A stretch of DNA of 64,000 bases from contig NZ_LMPV01000007.1 of the NCBI RefSeq assembly GCF_001423965.1, forward strand, positions 1 through 64,000, read 5' to 3'. Shown here in pieces: positions 17,117 to 29,577 of the stretch. The translations under genes and the position numbers were made by a program. This stretch comes from Exiguobacterium sp. Leaf196 (GTDB taxonomy: Bacteria; Bacillota; Bacilli; Exiguobacteriales; Exiguobacteriaceae). Each line of letters starts with the position of its first letter. Position 1 is the first letter of the stretch. The notes below the pieces were generated by a model, which was given only the letters and a program-made list of their open reading frames with translations, was not told the origin of the DNA and ran no database searches.

Positions 17117-17566
17117 TCACTCCTCGTTTGGTAAAAATGCAGACACCGGTCCGAGTTCTGTCTCGATATACCGGCGAATCGCTTCCGGAAAACGACGTAG
17201 TTCTGCTTCCTCTGTCTCAAGTATCGCCCGAATCTCCGCCATACTCGACTGTGTGAATGACCGGACGATCAACGTACGTAACGCAACGAGCTTTTTCAGA
17301 CTCGTCGCAAGCGGTCCATCAATCACCTTCTCATCTTCTAGGATGAGGATGATATCTTCATAACTTCCCGGATCCCGCATGATGAATCCATCAATCATAC
17401 TGTTTCCGATATCGATGACACTCTCGATGACTAAAAAACCGATCCGCTCCATAGCCAGTGCCGTCGTCACCGGATCCCCCGTAATTTCCTTATTTTGTCG
17501 AAGTGCTGTCTCATAACAGACGACCGTCTCTTCGATTTTTTGACGATTGACGAAATACATCTTCAT
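17117..17566 (-). CDS. yutE: YutE, DUF86/HepT-like HEPN protein
   Basis: The 149-residue all-helical protein is of the DUF86 (HepT-like) group. Active HepT toxins carry an R-x4-6-H motif. Here the matching stretch is RTLIVRSF, with no histidine, so ribonuclease activity is unlikely. No nucleotidyltransferase (MntA) antitoxin gene is adjacent; instead it is coupled to yutF, as in B. subtilis. It is therefore better read as a domesticated housekeeping relative. Function unknown. Confidence 0.85.
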   Translation of the reverse strand: MKMYFVNRQKIEETVVCYETALRQNKEITGDPVTTALAMERIGFLVIESVIDIGNSMIDGFIMRDPGSYEDIILILEDEKVIDGPLATSLKKLVALRTLIVRSFTQSSMAEIRAILETEEAELRRFPEAIRRYIETELGPVSAFLPNEE

Positions 17567-17625
17567 TCCCCCTCACATTCTCCATTTTATCGTTATCCAG
17601 CAATCCTGAAAAGCAGAAAGGTCAT

Positions 17626-17696
17626 TTGCATCACATTCCCCAATGTGTTATCCTCAATTTAGATTTTTGCTGAAAATAGTATGTCACATTGGTGAC
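17626..17696 (+). promoter_or_regulatory. Promoter of glpX with two palindromes
   Basis: TTGCAT (17626-17631), a 17-bp spacer and TATCCT (17649-17654) form a plausible sigma-A promoter. The spacer contains the palindrome CACATT-cccc-AATGTG (17632-17647), an ideal repressor position. A second palindrome, GTCAC-attg-GTGAC (17683-17696), overlaps the region just ahead of the ribosome site. Neither matches an operator I can name with certainty. Confidence 0.55.
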
Positions 17697-17711
17697 GTGG
17701 AGGTTATATAC

Positions 17712-18692
17712 ATGGAACGGGAACTCGCACTGGAAATCGTACGCGCTACGGAAGCAGCAGCACTAGCTTCTGCTCAATGGATTGGTCGCGGTAAGAAAAA
17801 TGAGGCGGATGACGCAGCAACGACTGCGATGCGCGAAGTCTTGAACACGGTCAACATGAACGGAACAGTCGTCATCGGTGAAGGTGAACTTGACGAAGCA
17901 CCAATGCTCTTCATCGGTGAACGTGTCGGAACAGCGAACGGTCCAATCGTTGATATCGCCGTCGATCCGCTCGAAGGTACGAACATCGTCGCTAAAGGAC
18001 TTGGCAATGCGATGGTCGTCATCGCCGTCGCCGATCAAGGTGCCCTGCTCCACGCACCCGATATGTATATGGATAAATTAACAGTCGGACCGAACTTGAA
18101 AGGGCACGTCTCACTCGACGACCCGCTTGAAGTCATTATCGAAAAGGCAGCACAATATAACAATAAACGGATCGAGGACGTCACGGTCATCATGCAGGAC
18201 CGTCCACGTCATGATCACTTCCGCGAAGCAGCGATGCGGATGGGCGCACGCGTCCGTCTGTTTGAAGACGGTGATGTCTCAGCTGGAATCGCACCACTTT
18301 CTCCTGCGACAGGAATCGATATCTTTATCGGAACAGGCGGTGCGCCTGAAGGTGTCATCACAGCTGCTGCCATCAAAGCGATGGGTGGCGATATGCAAGC
18401 ACGATTACATCCGATGAACGAAGAAGAAACAGCTCGCGTCATCCGAATGGGTCTAGCGGATCCACTTCAGCTCTTAACGCTCGACGACCTGATCAAAAGC
18501 GACGACTGCATCTTCGCAGCAACAGGCGTCACGACAGGCGAAATGCTCGATGGCGTGAAGTTCTTGACGGATGATATCGTTGAAACGACATCTCTCGTCA
18601 TGCGTTCGAAAACACGGACAATCCGAAAAGTGATCGCCGAGCATAGCTTATCGCGTAAACCATACTTGCAAAAAGTCCCCCAAACCCTTTAA
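17712..18692 (+). CDS. glpX: Fructose-1,6-bisphosphatase class II (GlpX)
   Basis: This enzyme removes the 1-phosphate from fructose 1,6-bisphosphate in gluconeogenesis and depends on Mg or Mn. The metal-binding blocks are GEGELDEAPMLFIGE (about residues 56-70) and DPLEGTN (about 84-90). The sugar-phosphate region GTGGAPEGV lies near residue 213. The protein has 326 residues, the normal length. The ATG at 17712 follows GGAGG; an extension to 17643 overlaps the promoter. Confidence 0.95.
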   Translation: MERELALEIVRATEAAALASAQWIGRGKKNEADDAATTAMREVLNTVNMNGTVVIGEGELDEAPMLFIGERVGTANGPIVDIAVDPLEGTNIVAKGLGNAMVVIAVADQGALLHAPDMYMDKLTVGPNLKGHVSLDDPLEVIIEKAAQYNNKRIEDVTVIMQDRPRHDHFREAAMRMGARVRLFEDGDVSAGIAPLSPATGIDIFIGTGGAPEGVITAAAIKAMGGDMQARLHPMNEEETARVIRMGLADPLQLLTLDDLIKSDDCIFAATGVTTGEMLDGVKFLTDDIVETTSLVMRSKTRTIRKVIAEHSLSRKPYLQKVPQTL

Positions 18693-18727
18693 TCTGAAAC
18701 AGACGTTAGGGAAATGAGGGAAGCTGA

Positions 18728-19003
18728 ATGATGGAAGAACGTGATTTTTTATATGATGATGTCGAACAAACAAAGACACGCTTCGTTAGTTGGATTGGCG
18801 AAGCAAGTCGCTTTGATCTCGCCATCACGCATTCGGAACATTTTTACGGTAAGATTCTCGTCTTGAATCTCTTATCAAATCGGTATGCGATCATCGGCGC
18901 GGATGACTTCGATGAACCCGGCTACATCGCAACGGCGTTTGACGTCGAAGACGATGCGGCAACGGAACTCGAAATGTATCTTCGCGCTTATATCGGTCTA
19001 TGA
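18728..19003 (+). CDS. DUF3055 family protein
   Basis: This 91-residue acidic soluble protein matches the DUF3055 family of Bacillales (recognised by its DDVEQTKTRFVSW and NRYAIIGADDFDEPG stretches). It has no known activity. It starts with MM (18728 or 18731) behind GAGGGAAGC, 35 bp after glpX with no terminator between, so it is probably co-transcribed with glpX. Confidence 0.82.
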   Translation: MMEERDFLYDDVEQTKTRFVSWIGEASRFDLAITHSEHFYGKILVLNLLSNRYAIIGADDFDEPGYIATAFDVEDDAATELEMYLRAYIGL

Positions 19004-19036
19004 AAAAAGCCTTCGTCACGGGACGAAGGCTTTTTT
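19003..19036. terminator. Terminator after the glpX-DUF3055 unit
   Basis: The perfect hairpin AAAAAAGCCTTCGTC / GACGAAGGCTTTTTT serves the convergent genes on both sides. Confidence 0.9.
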
Positions 19037-19039
19037 GTC

Positions 19040-19486
19040 TTATAAGAGACGATCGTTTCGTTCATTTAGTGTGTTCGGTCCGCTGAAGACGTTCGTATTA
19101 TCTGACTCGTCATGAGCACGGCGCTCTGAATGCTGATCCGCTTCATCACCGACGAGTAACACGAATTGACCGCTTTCGACTGCATGATTCGCACGATCGA
19201 CGTCTTCCTTCGTCAAGCCACTTCCGTGGATGGCATCTCCATGAGAGACCGATTCATCTTTTTTGAAGATACTCTTGATTTCCTGCCATAGATTACGATG
19301 ATCTTCCTGCGACAAACGCGTGGATGTCTGTTGGTTGTTTAGATCCGCCAATCCCTCGATTTGTTCGAGATCGTATTTGTCGTGCGCTAAGACTTTTAAA
19401 TCAGTCGATACGACCCCGGCAACACGGAGATCGTGCACGGCACTGACGACTTCTGGTACGGATGAGTAAATTCCAACGATTCGCAT
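19040..19486 (-). CDS. General stress protein, YflT/GSP17M domain
   Basis: The 148-residue protein begins with the YflT-type domain (MRIVGIYSSVPEVVSAVHDL, then a VLAHDKYDLEQI block). It ends in a charged tail rich in Asp, Asn and Ser. In Bacillus such proteins are induced by general stress through sigma B; their molecular role is unknown. A GTTT element upstream has no good sigma-B -10 partner, so regulation is open. Confidence 0.8.
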   Translation of the reverse strand: MRIVGIYSSVPEVVSAVHDLRVAGVVSTDLKVLAHDKYDLEQIEGLADLNNQQTSTRLSQEDHRNLWQEIKSIFKKDESVSHGDAIHGSGLTKEDVDRANHAVESGQFVLLVGDEADQHSERRAHDESDNTNVFSGPNTLNERNDRLL

Positions 19487-19571
19487 GGATAGTTCCCCCT
19501 ATAGGTACGTGATACTTATAGTAATAGCCGAATTCCTTCCACTAGAAACGCTTTTCTGTATGACAGTTTGA

Positions 19572-19949
19572 TTACTCGCCTTCCGTCTTATCTGGTGCAG
19601 GTGCGAACTTCCGTTTCAACTTCAACGTATTGGATGAAGAACCGTCGAAGCGAGGTGGTGCTTCTTCTCCTTCTACCAATCCGACCTTCTTGACGATGAA
19701 ATAGGCACATCCGAAGTTACAGTATTCGTAGAGATAATCAGCCACATGCGAAATCTTTGTATCGAATGTCGCTTTCTCGTGTTGATCCTCATAGAAGCCA
19801 CGTAGTCGTAATTGACCGTGCCCCCAGTCGCCCACGATATAATCATATTTTTCAAGGACATCGCTGAAACGACCGATGAAGGCTTCTTCATTAAAGCCTT
19901 CCCGTTTCTCTTCGACGACTTCATAACGTTCCCGATTGACTTGTATCAT
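19572..19949 (-). CDS. yutD: YutD family protein (DUF1027)
   Basis: The soluble protein of about 125 residues has the family hallmarks YDYIVGDWGHGQLRLRGFY and YEYCNFGCAYFIVKK. The start at 19949 follows AGGAGGTGGGA; the GTG at 19958 is inside the ribosome site. Function unknown; it sits next to lipA, as in B. subtilis. Confidence 0.87.
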   Translation of the reverse strand: MIQVNRERYEVVEEKREGFNEEAFIGRFSDVLEKYDYIVGDWGHGQLRLRGFYEDQHEKATFDTKISHVADYLYEYCNFGCAYFIVKKVGLVEGEEAPPRFDGSSSNTLKLKRKFAPAPDKTEGE

Positions 19950-20002
19950 TATTCCCACCTCCTGCTGTTCTTATCATAGCATATTCCATTTCTCCTGACA
20001 GA

Positions 20003-20036
20003 CGAAAAACCGTCCGAGTCAGCTGCTCGAACGGTT
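20003..20036 (-). terminator. Terminator after lipA
   Basis: A hairpin of ACCGTTCGA with TCGGACGGT is followed by TTTT on the minus strand, right behind the lipA stop. Confidence 0.75.
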
Positions 20037-20044
20037 GTTGATCG

Positions 20045-20944
20045 TTAGTCGATCGGGAGTGCTGTTTTATTCTTTTTCGCTGCGTTGACTTGCTCATCTG
20101 CATGATAAGATGAACGAACGAGTGGACCAGCTTCACAGTGTGAGAAGCCTTTACCAAGCGCAATCTGTTTCAGTTCAGCGAATTCTTGCGGTGTATAGTA
20201 CTTGATGACGTCGAGGTGCTTTTTCGTCGGTTGGAGATACTGACCGATCGTCATGATGTCGACGTTGTTTGCGCGAAGATCATCCATCGTTTCGAGAATC
20301 TCTTCCCATGTCTCACCAAGACCAAGCATCAAGCTCGACTTCGTTGGAATTTCAGGTGCGAGCTCCTTCGAACGACGAAGGAATTCAAGCGTCCGGTCGT
20401 ATGTGGCTTTTGCACGAACAGTTGGTGTCAGACGGCGGACCGTCTCGATGTTATGGTTCATAATGTCTGGTTGTGCGTCAATCAATGTTTTCAGAGCTTC
20501 GAAATTCCCACCCATGTCTGAAGGTAAGACTTCGATTGATGTCTCCGGGTTCATCCGACGAACTTCACGAACCGTCTCAGCGTAAACGCCTGCTCCGAAA
20601 TCATTCAGATCATCGCGTGCGACCGCTGTGATGACCGCGTGCTTCAGGTTCATCAAACGGACCGATTCCGCGACACGTTTTGGTTCTTCGAGATCGAGTT
20701 CGTTCGGACGTCCTGTCGTCACGGCGCAAAAACGGCACGCACGTGTACAGATACTTCCAAGGATCATGAACGTCGCCGTCCGGCGTACCGCCCAACACTC
20801 GTGGATATTCGGACACTTTGCTTCCTCACAGACAGTATGTAGCTTTTTCTCGCGCATCATACTCTTTAATTCTGTGTAGGTCTCATTCGTATTCAGCTTG
20901 ATTTTCAACCATTCCGGTTTACGTTGGATTTCTCCGCGTCCCAT
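20045..20944 (-). CDS. lipA: Lipoyl synthase
   Basis: This radical SAM enzyme inserts two sulfurs into protein-bound octanoyl groups, making lipoyl cofactors for GcvH and the 2-oxoacid dehydrogenases. The auxiliary cluster cysteines are Cys39, Cys44 and Cys50 ([12 protein letters not shown]). The radical SAM cluster is Cys66, Cys70 and Cys73 (CTRACRFC). The conserved RSSYHA near the C-terminus supplies the serine ligand. The length of 299 is normal. gcvH in the same window is a likely substrate. Confidence 0.97.
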   Translation of the reverse strand: MGRGEIQRKPEWLKIKLNTNETYTELKSMMREKKLHTVCEEAKCPNIHECWAVRRTATFMILGSICTRACRFCAVTTGRPNELDLEEPKRVAESVRLMNLKHAVITAVARDDLNDFGAGVYAETVREVRRMNPETSIEVLPSDMGGNFEALKTLIDAQPDIMNHNIETVRRLTPTVRAKATYDRTLEFLRRSKELAPEIPTKSSLMLGLGETWEEILETMDDLRANNVDIMTIGQYLQPTKKHLDVIKYYTPQEFAELKQIALGKGFSHCEAGPLVRSSYHADEQVNAAKKNKTALPID

Positions 20945-21006
20945 GGTTTCGCTTCCCCCTTCATCCCCAAAAAGTCAATTAATGTCTGCTTTAGTATAAC
21001 AAACAA

Positions 21007-22308
21007 TCAGGGTTTGCGAACATGCAATTCATTATATTCCGACTTCTCCGATAAGCGTTCAAATAACAAATCACGCAACAATTCAGGCATGAAATATTCT
21101 TTTGGCATCTCTTTGATTGCCGGGAATAATGGACCGAACGTAAACATATCCGGCAAGACGACAGAATAATCGCGTGTTAGCTCAAGCGGTTGATGATCCG
21201 CCAAACCAGCATAATGCATCCGTCCCATCAACTTTCCTCGGAATCCAAGACCACGAACCTTTAAGTGCTCGAACTGTTCTGTGTTGACTTCATCGAGGAA
21301 TGTTTGTAATTCCATTCCTGTCATCGTGACTTTACAAGGATTGATCGGATGTGGACAGAGTCGATGTAAATCAAAGGCAGAGACGGGACCTGGTGGAAGC
21401 GACCCGAGCAGAATACCGGCTGGTACACAAGCGATATCTGCCTCACACCAGTCGCGCATCGTCTCGACGAGCAACTGTGAAAACGGCGACTCACTGAACC
21501 AATCATTGGCTAGACCCGCTGTCTCGCCAATCGGTTCCTTCATCTGTTGTTCCGCCAGATATTGTTCTCGATCGAGTAATTTCGCTGTTGCCTCATCCTC
21601 AACGTAATCGTATAGGGAATGAAGTACTGCTTCTTTCTCACCCGTATCCGTATTCATATAAATCTCACCCGCATATTGACCGTGTTTTCCGGCTTGCGTG
21701 ATTAAGACACCGTTCTTGACGACACCATCATCGAGGACATGATGTGTATGCGCACCGATGATTAAATCAAGTTCTGGAAAGCGCATCGCAAGTTCTTCAT
21801 CCTGATAAAATCCGAGGTGACTTAAACAAATCAGGACGTCGACTTCCTGGCGCAAACGTTCGATTTCGCGCGCCGCGACGTCAAATGGTTCTTCGATCGT
21901 CCAATCGAGTAATCCGTATAGTTCAATATAAGGTGCCGTCAGACCAAAGACACCGACTTTTCCCGTCGGTAACTCATGAATGACACCTTGCTTGGCGAAT
22001 GGTGCTTCTAAATTCGAGACAAGGACTGGAAAGTCTGCTTCCGTATAGAGGTCTGCTAACCAGTCGTGCGGAAACGTAATCCCTTCATTGTTTCCGATCG
22101 TCACAGCAGTCGGCATCAACGCGTTCAATAAATGCGTATTAATTTTTCCTTTTGTCGCTTCCGTCGCTGGATCGACACGGTCAGCATGATCGCCTAAATC
22201 AAAAACAAGCGAATCATACGTCCGATGTTCCTTGACGAATGACATGTAGCGAGGCCACATGTCGAAGTGTGAGTGCAAATCATTATAGTGAATGATGTGT
22301 AACTTCAT
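21007..22308 (-). CDS. yunD: Metallophosphoesterase/5'-nucleotidase family protein YunD
   Basis: The 433-residue two-metal phosphoesterase has an N-terminal catalytic domain and a C-terminal 5'-nucleotidase substrate domain. The metal motifs are HYNDLHSHFD (residues 6-15), GDHADRV, GNNEG and GAHTHH. There is no signal peptide, so it acts in the cytoplasm, unlike secreted relatives. The substrate is probably a nucleotide or similar phosphoester. It is downstream of yunF with a 21-bp gap. Confidence 0.9.
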   Translation of the reverse strand: MKLHIIHYNDLHSHFDMWPRYMSFVKEHRTYDSLVFDLGDHADRVDPATEATKGKINTHLLNALMPTAVTIGNNEGITFPHDWLADLYTEADFPVLVSNLEAPFAKQGVIHELPTGKVGVFGLTAPYIELYGLLDWTIEEPFDVAAREIERLRQEVDVLICLSHLGFYQDEELAMRFPELDLIIGAHTHHVLDDGVVKNGVLITQAGKHGQYAGEIYMNTDTGEKEAVLHSLYDYVEDEATAKLLDREQYLAEQQMKEPIGETAGLANDWFSESPFSQLLVETMRDWCEADIACVPAGILLGSLPPGPVSAFDLHRLCPHPINPCKVTMTGMELQTFLDEVNTEQFEHLKVRGLGFRGKLMGRMHYAGLADHQPLELTRDYSVVLPDMFTFGPLFPAIKEMPKEYFMPELLRDLLFERLSEKSEYNELHVRKP

Positions 22309-22329
22309 GCAGAAGCCCCCCTTGATGAT

Positions 22330-23172
22330 TTAAAACAAAGAGATTTGTCGCGGCGCGAGTTCATAGTCGAGATCAAGAATTTCGATTAATCGTTTCGCAT
22401 TCGGGGCAGCATCTCCTGCTGAGTTGTTATTGAAAAAGACATAGACATCCTTTGCTTCCGCTGCAACGTCGCGGACGTGACTTGCAAGTTCCTGTAGCTC
22501 ATCTTCTGAGTAACGATAGAGACAGCGGACTTTTCGCCAATCGTCACTACTTTGACCCGGTTTCTTTAACCAACCGGCCTTGTTTCGTCCATGTAATCGA
22601 ATGAATGCCGTCTCCTGCGTCACGACAGGTACGAACGGTACGGAACCATCTTCGGTCTGCGGTTCGTCACAAATCGTATGGATAAACTGATGTTCCTTCA
22701 AAAAACGGAGCGTCCGCTCACGATAGGCTTCCGAGTACCACGATGGATTTCGGAATTCGATCGCAACTGGCAGTCCGGCAAGCGATTTTCGTATCGTTTG
22801 CAAGTATTCCAAGTGCAATTTACTGACATCGAACCATGGTGGAAGTTGGACAAGGATTGCCGCAATTTTTCCACTCTTACGCATCGGTTCAATCGACGTG
22901 ATATATTGTTCAAAAATTGGTCCGAGCGGATCTTTATTTTCCCGGTCGTGCCCACTCATCGCGCGGTGGACCTTAACGATGAAGCGGAAACCGTCCGGTG
23001 TCTCAGATACCCATTTCTCATAGTTTCGTTCTGGTTGAATCGCATAGAACGTCGAGTCGACCTCAACCGCTGGAAAATGCCCAGCATAGGCAGCTAGTTT
23101 TTCTTTTCGATCTTGCGGGGTCAAGTAGAGACTATCATGATCTCCCCAGCCCGTGACACCGATATATATCAT
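22330..23172 (-). CDS. yunF: DUF72 family protein YunF
   Basis: The 280-residue protein of the TIM-barrel-like DUF72 family starts MIYIGVTGWGDHD and has the motifs EVDSTFYAIQ, RFIVKVHRAMSG, AIEFRNPSWY and FFNNNSAGDA typical of the group. No enzymatic activity is established for the family to my knowledge. It precedes yunD in the same orientation, as in B. subtilis, so co-transcription is likely. Confidence 0.88.
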   Translation of the reverse strand: MIYIGVTGWGDHDSLYLTPQDRKEKLAAYAGHFPAVEVDSTFYAIQPERNYEKWVSETPDGFRFIVKVHRAMSGHDRENKDPLGPIFEQYITSIEPMRKSGKIAAILVQLPPWFDVSKLHLEYLQTIRKSLAGLPVAIEFRNPSWYSEAYRERTLRFLKEHQFIHTICDEPQTEDGSVPFVPVVTQETAFIRLHGRNKAGWLKKPGQSSDDWRKVRCLYRYSEDELQELASHVRDVAAEAKDVYVFFNNNSAGDAAPNAKRLIEILDLDYELAPRQISLF

Positions 23173-23276
23173 GCTCTCTTCCCCCTCGCGTGTTCTATTC
23201 TACCTATTCATCATAGCATAGCAGAATCCAGGATTTCTTCTTCAATGCTTTCTGAGCAAACACTCTTTTTCAGAAA

Positions 23277-23335
23277 AAAGACATCCCTCTCCCTCCTGCT
23301 CATGCACGAAGAAAAAGGATGTCTAGTTAACGATT
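23277..23335 (-). terminator. Terminator after the acyltransferase gene
   Basis: AGACATCC pairs with GGATGTCT across a loop of about 35 nt and is followed by six T on the minus strand, directly past the acyltransferase stop. Confidence 0.7.
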
Positions 23336-23339
23336 TTCA

Positions 23340-24413
23340 TTATGAAGCAGAAGTCTGTGCCTCAACGATTTTTGGGGCAGGCGCTCCTCGTTTCGGTACC
23401 GGAACGATATAGTTACCGTAGGGCAATAGACTGATGACATATGATACAGAAATCGAAGCTGCAAGCGTGACGATCATCGCACAAACGAACATACTCGCAG
23501 AGTCGAAGTAAGCAAAGAGATCCGTTCGACCGATTCCGCGGATGACGAGCGGATGGATCAGGTAAATCCCCATCGAATGCGTTCCGATCGTCTGAAAGAT
23601 GCGCATGGCTGTCGTATCTCTCCGTACATATTGAAAAACGTAATTCAAAACGACAAGAACGAACGGGATATACACGAGGTTCGCAAGATTCGTCGAAGTA
23701 TAAATTCGGTTCAAATCAATACTGACCCAAATATCAACCAAAATCAATCCACTGATGAGCAACAAGATCGTCCGGTGACGTTTTAGAATCTGTTGTATTT
23801 CTTCATAATAAACAGCGTATGTAATTCCCATCATGAAATACGCGATCCAGTTGAGTAAGAAGGAGCGGCTATTGACAAGTCGATCGAGAAACGCGATGTC
23901 TGTCGTTAAGCTTCCTGACGTCAGCCAGAAGTAGTTGACGCCCATGGCAAACATTGTTGCGACAAGTAACAACGTTCCTTTCTTAAGTCGTGCAAGTACC
24001 GGAAAGACGACATAAAACTGAAGCACTGTCAAAATGAAGTACAGATGGAAGTTTGCCGTTCCGTAAAGGAAGTAATCTGATAACGGCATACCTGGTTTTA
24101 GACTATCTTCTACATGATAACGATACACGAGATAGATGGTACTCCAAATCAGATAAGGGATAAAAATTTTAGAAAAACGCGATTTAACGAATGTTCCAAG
24201 ATTGAATCCTTTGCGCTGGACCATCGACATCAACAAAAACGCACTGATGATAGCAAAAATCGGTGTACCGATTCGAGCAAACTGGTTGATATAACCGATT
24301 GCCTCATTTGTAAATTCTCCTCGAGAATAATAGAGACCCGCAATGACATGGACAGCGACGACCAAAATTGCCGCAATCGATCGAATGACTGGAATTTCTT
24401 GATAAAATTTCAT
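23340..24413 (-). CDS. Membrane acyltransferase, family 3
   Basis: The 357-residue protein has about ten membrane helices and begins IPVIRSIAAILVVAVHVIAG, where the family's catalytic His lies (VAVHV). A later MGIYLIHPLVIRG block is also typical. It would transfer acetyl or another acyl group to an extracytoplasmic polymer or lipid; the target is unknown. It is a lone gene with its own terminator. Confidence 0.87.
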   Translation of the reverse strand: MKFYQEIPVIRSIAAILVVAVHVIAGLYYSRGEFTNEAIGYINQFARIGTPIFAIISAFLLMSMVQRKGFNLGTFVKSRFSKIFIPYLIWSTIYLVYRYHVEDSLKPGMPLSDYFLYGTANFHLYFILTVLQFYVVFPVLARLKKGTLLLVATMFAMGVNYFWLTSGSLTTDIAFLDRLVNSRSFLLNWIAYFMMGITYAVYYEEIQQILKRHRTILLLISGLILVDIWVSIDLNRIYTSTNLANLVYIPFVLVVLNYVFQYVRRDTTAMRIFQTIGTHSMGIYLIHPLVIRGIGRTDLFAYFDSASMFVCAMIVTLAASISVSYVISLLPYGNYIVPVPKRGAPAPKIVEAQTSAS

Positions 24414-24516
24414 TTTTTCACACCTTAATCAGTTTTATAGATTTTTTCACAAAAGTTATTATAATCTATTTTCGCCCAAATTAAATGATAATATCCAAAT
24501 TTTATCGGATGTAACA

Positions 24517-24553
24517 AAAAAAAGAATCTCTTTTGAAATAAGAGATCCTATTT
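24517..24553 (-). terminator. Terminator after the RibD-C-like reductase gene
   Basis: The hairpin GGATCTCTT / AAGAGATTC is followed by eight T on the minus strand, 8 bp past the stop. Confidence 0.78.
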
Positions 24554-24560
24554 AAGACAG

Positions 24561-25112
24561 TTAGATTTTCTCGTAAGATAACGCGATACATCCGGAAGCA
24601 AAGATGCGTGTTTCGACTAACCGTAACGACTGTGGTTGATCAAATACCGGAAACATCCGTTTTCCACCTCCGAGCAGAACGGGGTAAATCACAACATGAT
24701 AACGGTCGACGAGTCCAAGCTCAATCGCTTCAGCAGCAAGCGTTGCCCCACCGATCGCAATCTGTTTGCCAGGTAAGGCTTTTAGTGCTTGAAGTTCCTC
24801 GGCAAGCGACGTGGTCGCTAGACGCGCTTTTCCTTCGACAGCGTCGAGCGTTCGCGAGAAGACGATCTTCTCAAGCGCCTGCCATGTTTTCGCATACTCA
24901 ACGATGATCGGCTCGTTTTCTTGATCCGCTGTCTCCCAGTACTGCATCATTTCATACAAACGACGTCCATAGACATGGGTATCGAACGCTCTCTCATAAT
25001 CGTTGAAGTACTGATGCAGTTCCGCATCCGGTGAAGCGAAATCGATGCTGCCTGACGCATCTTCAATATAACCGTCAAGTGAGACTTGAAAGGAATAGAC
25101 GATATCACGCAT
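24561..25112 (-). CDS. Dihydrofolate reductase-like (RibD C-terminal) family protein
   Basis: The 183-residue NADPH-binding fold protein starts IVYSFQVSLDGYIED and contains HVYGRRLYEMM, IAIGGATLAAEAIELGLVD and YPVLLGGGKRMF, all typical of the RibD C-terminal/YyaP group. It is too divergent from FolA to be the housekeeping dihydrofolate reductase. Substrate unknown. It is a lone gene. Confidence 0.87.
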   Translation of the reverse strand: MRDIVYSFQVSLDGYIEDASGSIDFASPDAELHQYFNDYERAFDTHVYGRRLYEMMQYWETADQENEPIIVEYAKTWQALEKIVFSRTLDAVEGKARLATTSLAEELQALKALPGKQIAIGGATLAAEAIELGLVDRYHVVIYPVLLGGGKRMFPVFDQPQSLRLVETRIFASGCIALSYEKI

Positions 25113-25159
25113 AGTAATCCCTCCTTTTTCACTCTATACCCGTTTTCCTCAAGTCATGA

Positions 25160-25195
25160 AAAAAACTCCCTCATCCGCAGATGAGAGAGTAAGAC
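25160..25195 (-). terminator. Terminator of the suf operon
   Basis: The hairpin ACTCTCTCATC-tgcg-GATGAGGGAGT with seven T on the minus strand directly follows sufB. Confidence 0.88.
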
Positions 25196-25198
25196 GAA

Positions 25199-26596
25199 TT
25201 ATCCGATTGAACCTTCCATCTCGAACTTGATGAGACGGTTCATTTCGACCGCATATTCCATTGGGAGTTCTTTTGTGAACGGCTCGATGAAGCCCATGAC
25301 GATCATTTCCGTTGCTTCCTCTTGTGAAATCCCGCGGCTCATGAGGTAGAACAATTGTTCTTCTGAGACCTTCGAGACTTTCGCTTCGTGCTCGAGCGAA
25401 ATGTTATCGTTGAGGATTTCGTTGTACGGAATCGTATCCGACGTCGATTGGTTATCCATGATGAGCGTATCACATTCGATGTTCGAACGTGCGCCTGTCG
25501 CTTTACGTCCAAAGTGAACGATACCGCGGTACGTGACTTTACCACCGTGTTTTGAGATCGACTTCGAGACGATCGTAGACGATGTGTTCGGTGCTAAGTG
25601 AATCATTTTCGCACCCGCATCTTGGTGTTGCCCTTTACCAGCGATTGCGATCGACAATGTCATACCACGTGAACCTTCACCTTTGAGGATGACGGCTGGG
25701 TATTTCATCGTCAGTTTCGAACCGATGTTACCATCGACCCATTCCATCGTTGCGCCAGCTTCACAGATCGCACGCTTCGTAACGAGGTTGTAGACGTTGT
25801 TCGCCCAGTTTTGGATCGTTGTATAACGGCAGTAAGCGTTTTTGTTGATGAAAATCTCAACGACCGCTGAGTGAAGCGAGTTCGTCGTGTAGACCGGTGC
25901 TGTACATCCTTCGACGTAGTGAACCGATGCTTCGTCATCAACGATGATCAACGTTCGCTCGAATTGACCCATGTTTTCCGAGTTGATGCGGAAGTAGGCT
26001 TGAAGCGGCGTGTCGACCTTGACGCCTTTTGGTACGTAGATGAACGATCCACCTGACCAGACCGCTGTGTTCAAGGCTGCAAACTTGTTGTCTGTTGGCG
26101 GGATCAATTTTCCGAAATACTCACGGAAGATATCTTCGTTCTCTTTTAATGCTGTATCTGTATCTTTGAAGACGACACCGATTTCTTCGAGGTCTTCCTT
26201 CATGTTGTGGTAGACAACTTCTGACTCGTACTGAGCCGAGACACCTGCCAGGTATTTTTGCTCTGCTTCAGGGATACCGAGCTTATCAAACGTACGTTTG
26301 ATTTCTTCTGGTACTTCATCCCACGATTTCTCTGCACGTTCAGACGGCTTGACGTAGTACGTGATGTCGTCGAAGTTCAATTCTGAGAGATCGCCACCCC
26401 ACGCTGGCATTGCTTGTTCGTTGAAGATCTTGAGTGATTTCAAACGGAAATCAAGCATCCATTGTGGTTCTTCCTTCATTTTCGAGATCGTTTCGACGAC
26501 TTCAGTCGTCAAGCCGCGTCCAGAACGGAAGATCGAGATATCGCGATCGTGGAAACCATATTTATAATCGCCAATTTCCGGCATGTTCTTTGCCAT
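25199..26596 (-). CDS. sufB: Fe-S cluster assembly scaffold SufB
   Basis: SufB is the scaffold subunit of SufBCD, on which Fe-S clusters are built in the cytoplasm. The protein of about 465 residues shows the family's beta-helix core, with [33 protein letters not shown] and the C-terminal [13 protein letters not shown]. The ATG at 26596 is favoured because it lies 8 bp from GAGGAGG; the ATG at 26602 is too close. It is the last gene of sufC-D-S-U-B. Confidence 0.96.
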   Translation of the reverse strand: MAKNMPEIGDYKYGFHDRDISIFRSGRGLTTEVVETISKMKEEPQWMLDFRLKSLKIFNEQAMPAWGGDLSELNFDDITYYVKPSERAEKSWDEVPEEIKRTFDKLGIPEAEQKYLAGVSAQYESEVVYHNMKEDLEEIGVVFKDTDTALKENEDIFREYFGKLIPPTDNKFAALNTAVWSGGSFIYVPKGVKVDTPLQAYFRINSENMGQFERTLIIVDDEASVHYVEGCTAPVYTTNSLHSAVVEIFINKNAYCRYTTIQNWANNVYNLVTKRAICEAGATMEWVDGNIGSKLTMKYPAVILKGEGSRGMTLSIAIAGKGQHQDAGAKMIHLAPNTSSTIVSKSISKHGGKVTYRGIVHFGRKATGARSNIECDTLIMDNQSTSDTIPYNEILNDNISLEHEAKVSKVSEEQLFYLMSRGISQEEATEMIVMGFIEPFTKELPMEYAVEMNRLIKFEMEGSIG

Positions 26597-26632
26597 GTTC
26601 ATTTCCTCCTCTTACTTGCTTGTGACCGAAGT

Positions 26633-29562
<2,930 letters not shown>

Positions 29563-29577
29563 GCTTCCTCCCTCGTC

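Noticed and set aside
17117-17566. A HEPN-MNT toxin-antitoxin pair at yutE
   Set aside because: The catalytic histidine is absent and no nucleotidyltransferase gene is adjacent.
19487-19560. A sigma-B promoter for the YflT-type stress gene
   Set aside because: A GTTT is present, but the -10 region GGCTAT is a poor match to GGGWAW at the right distance.
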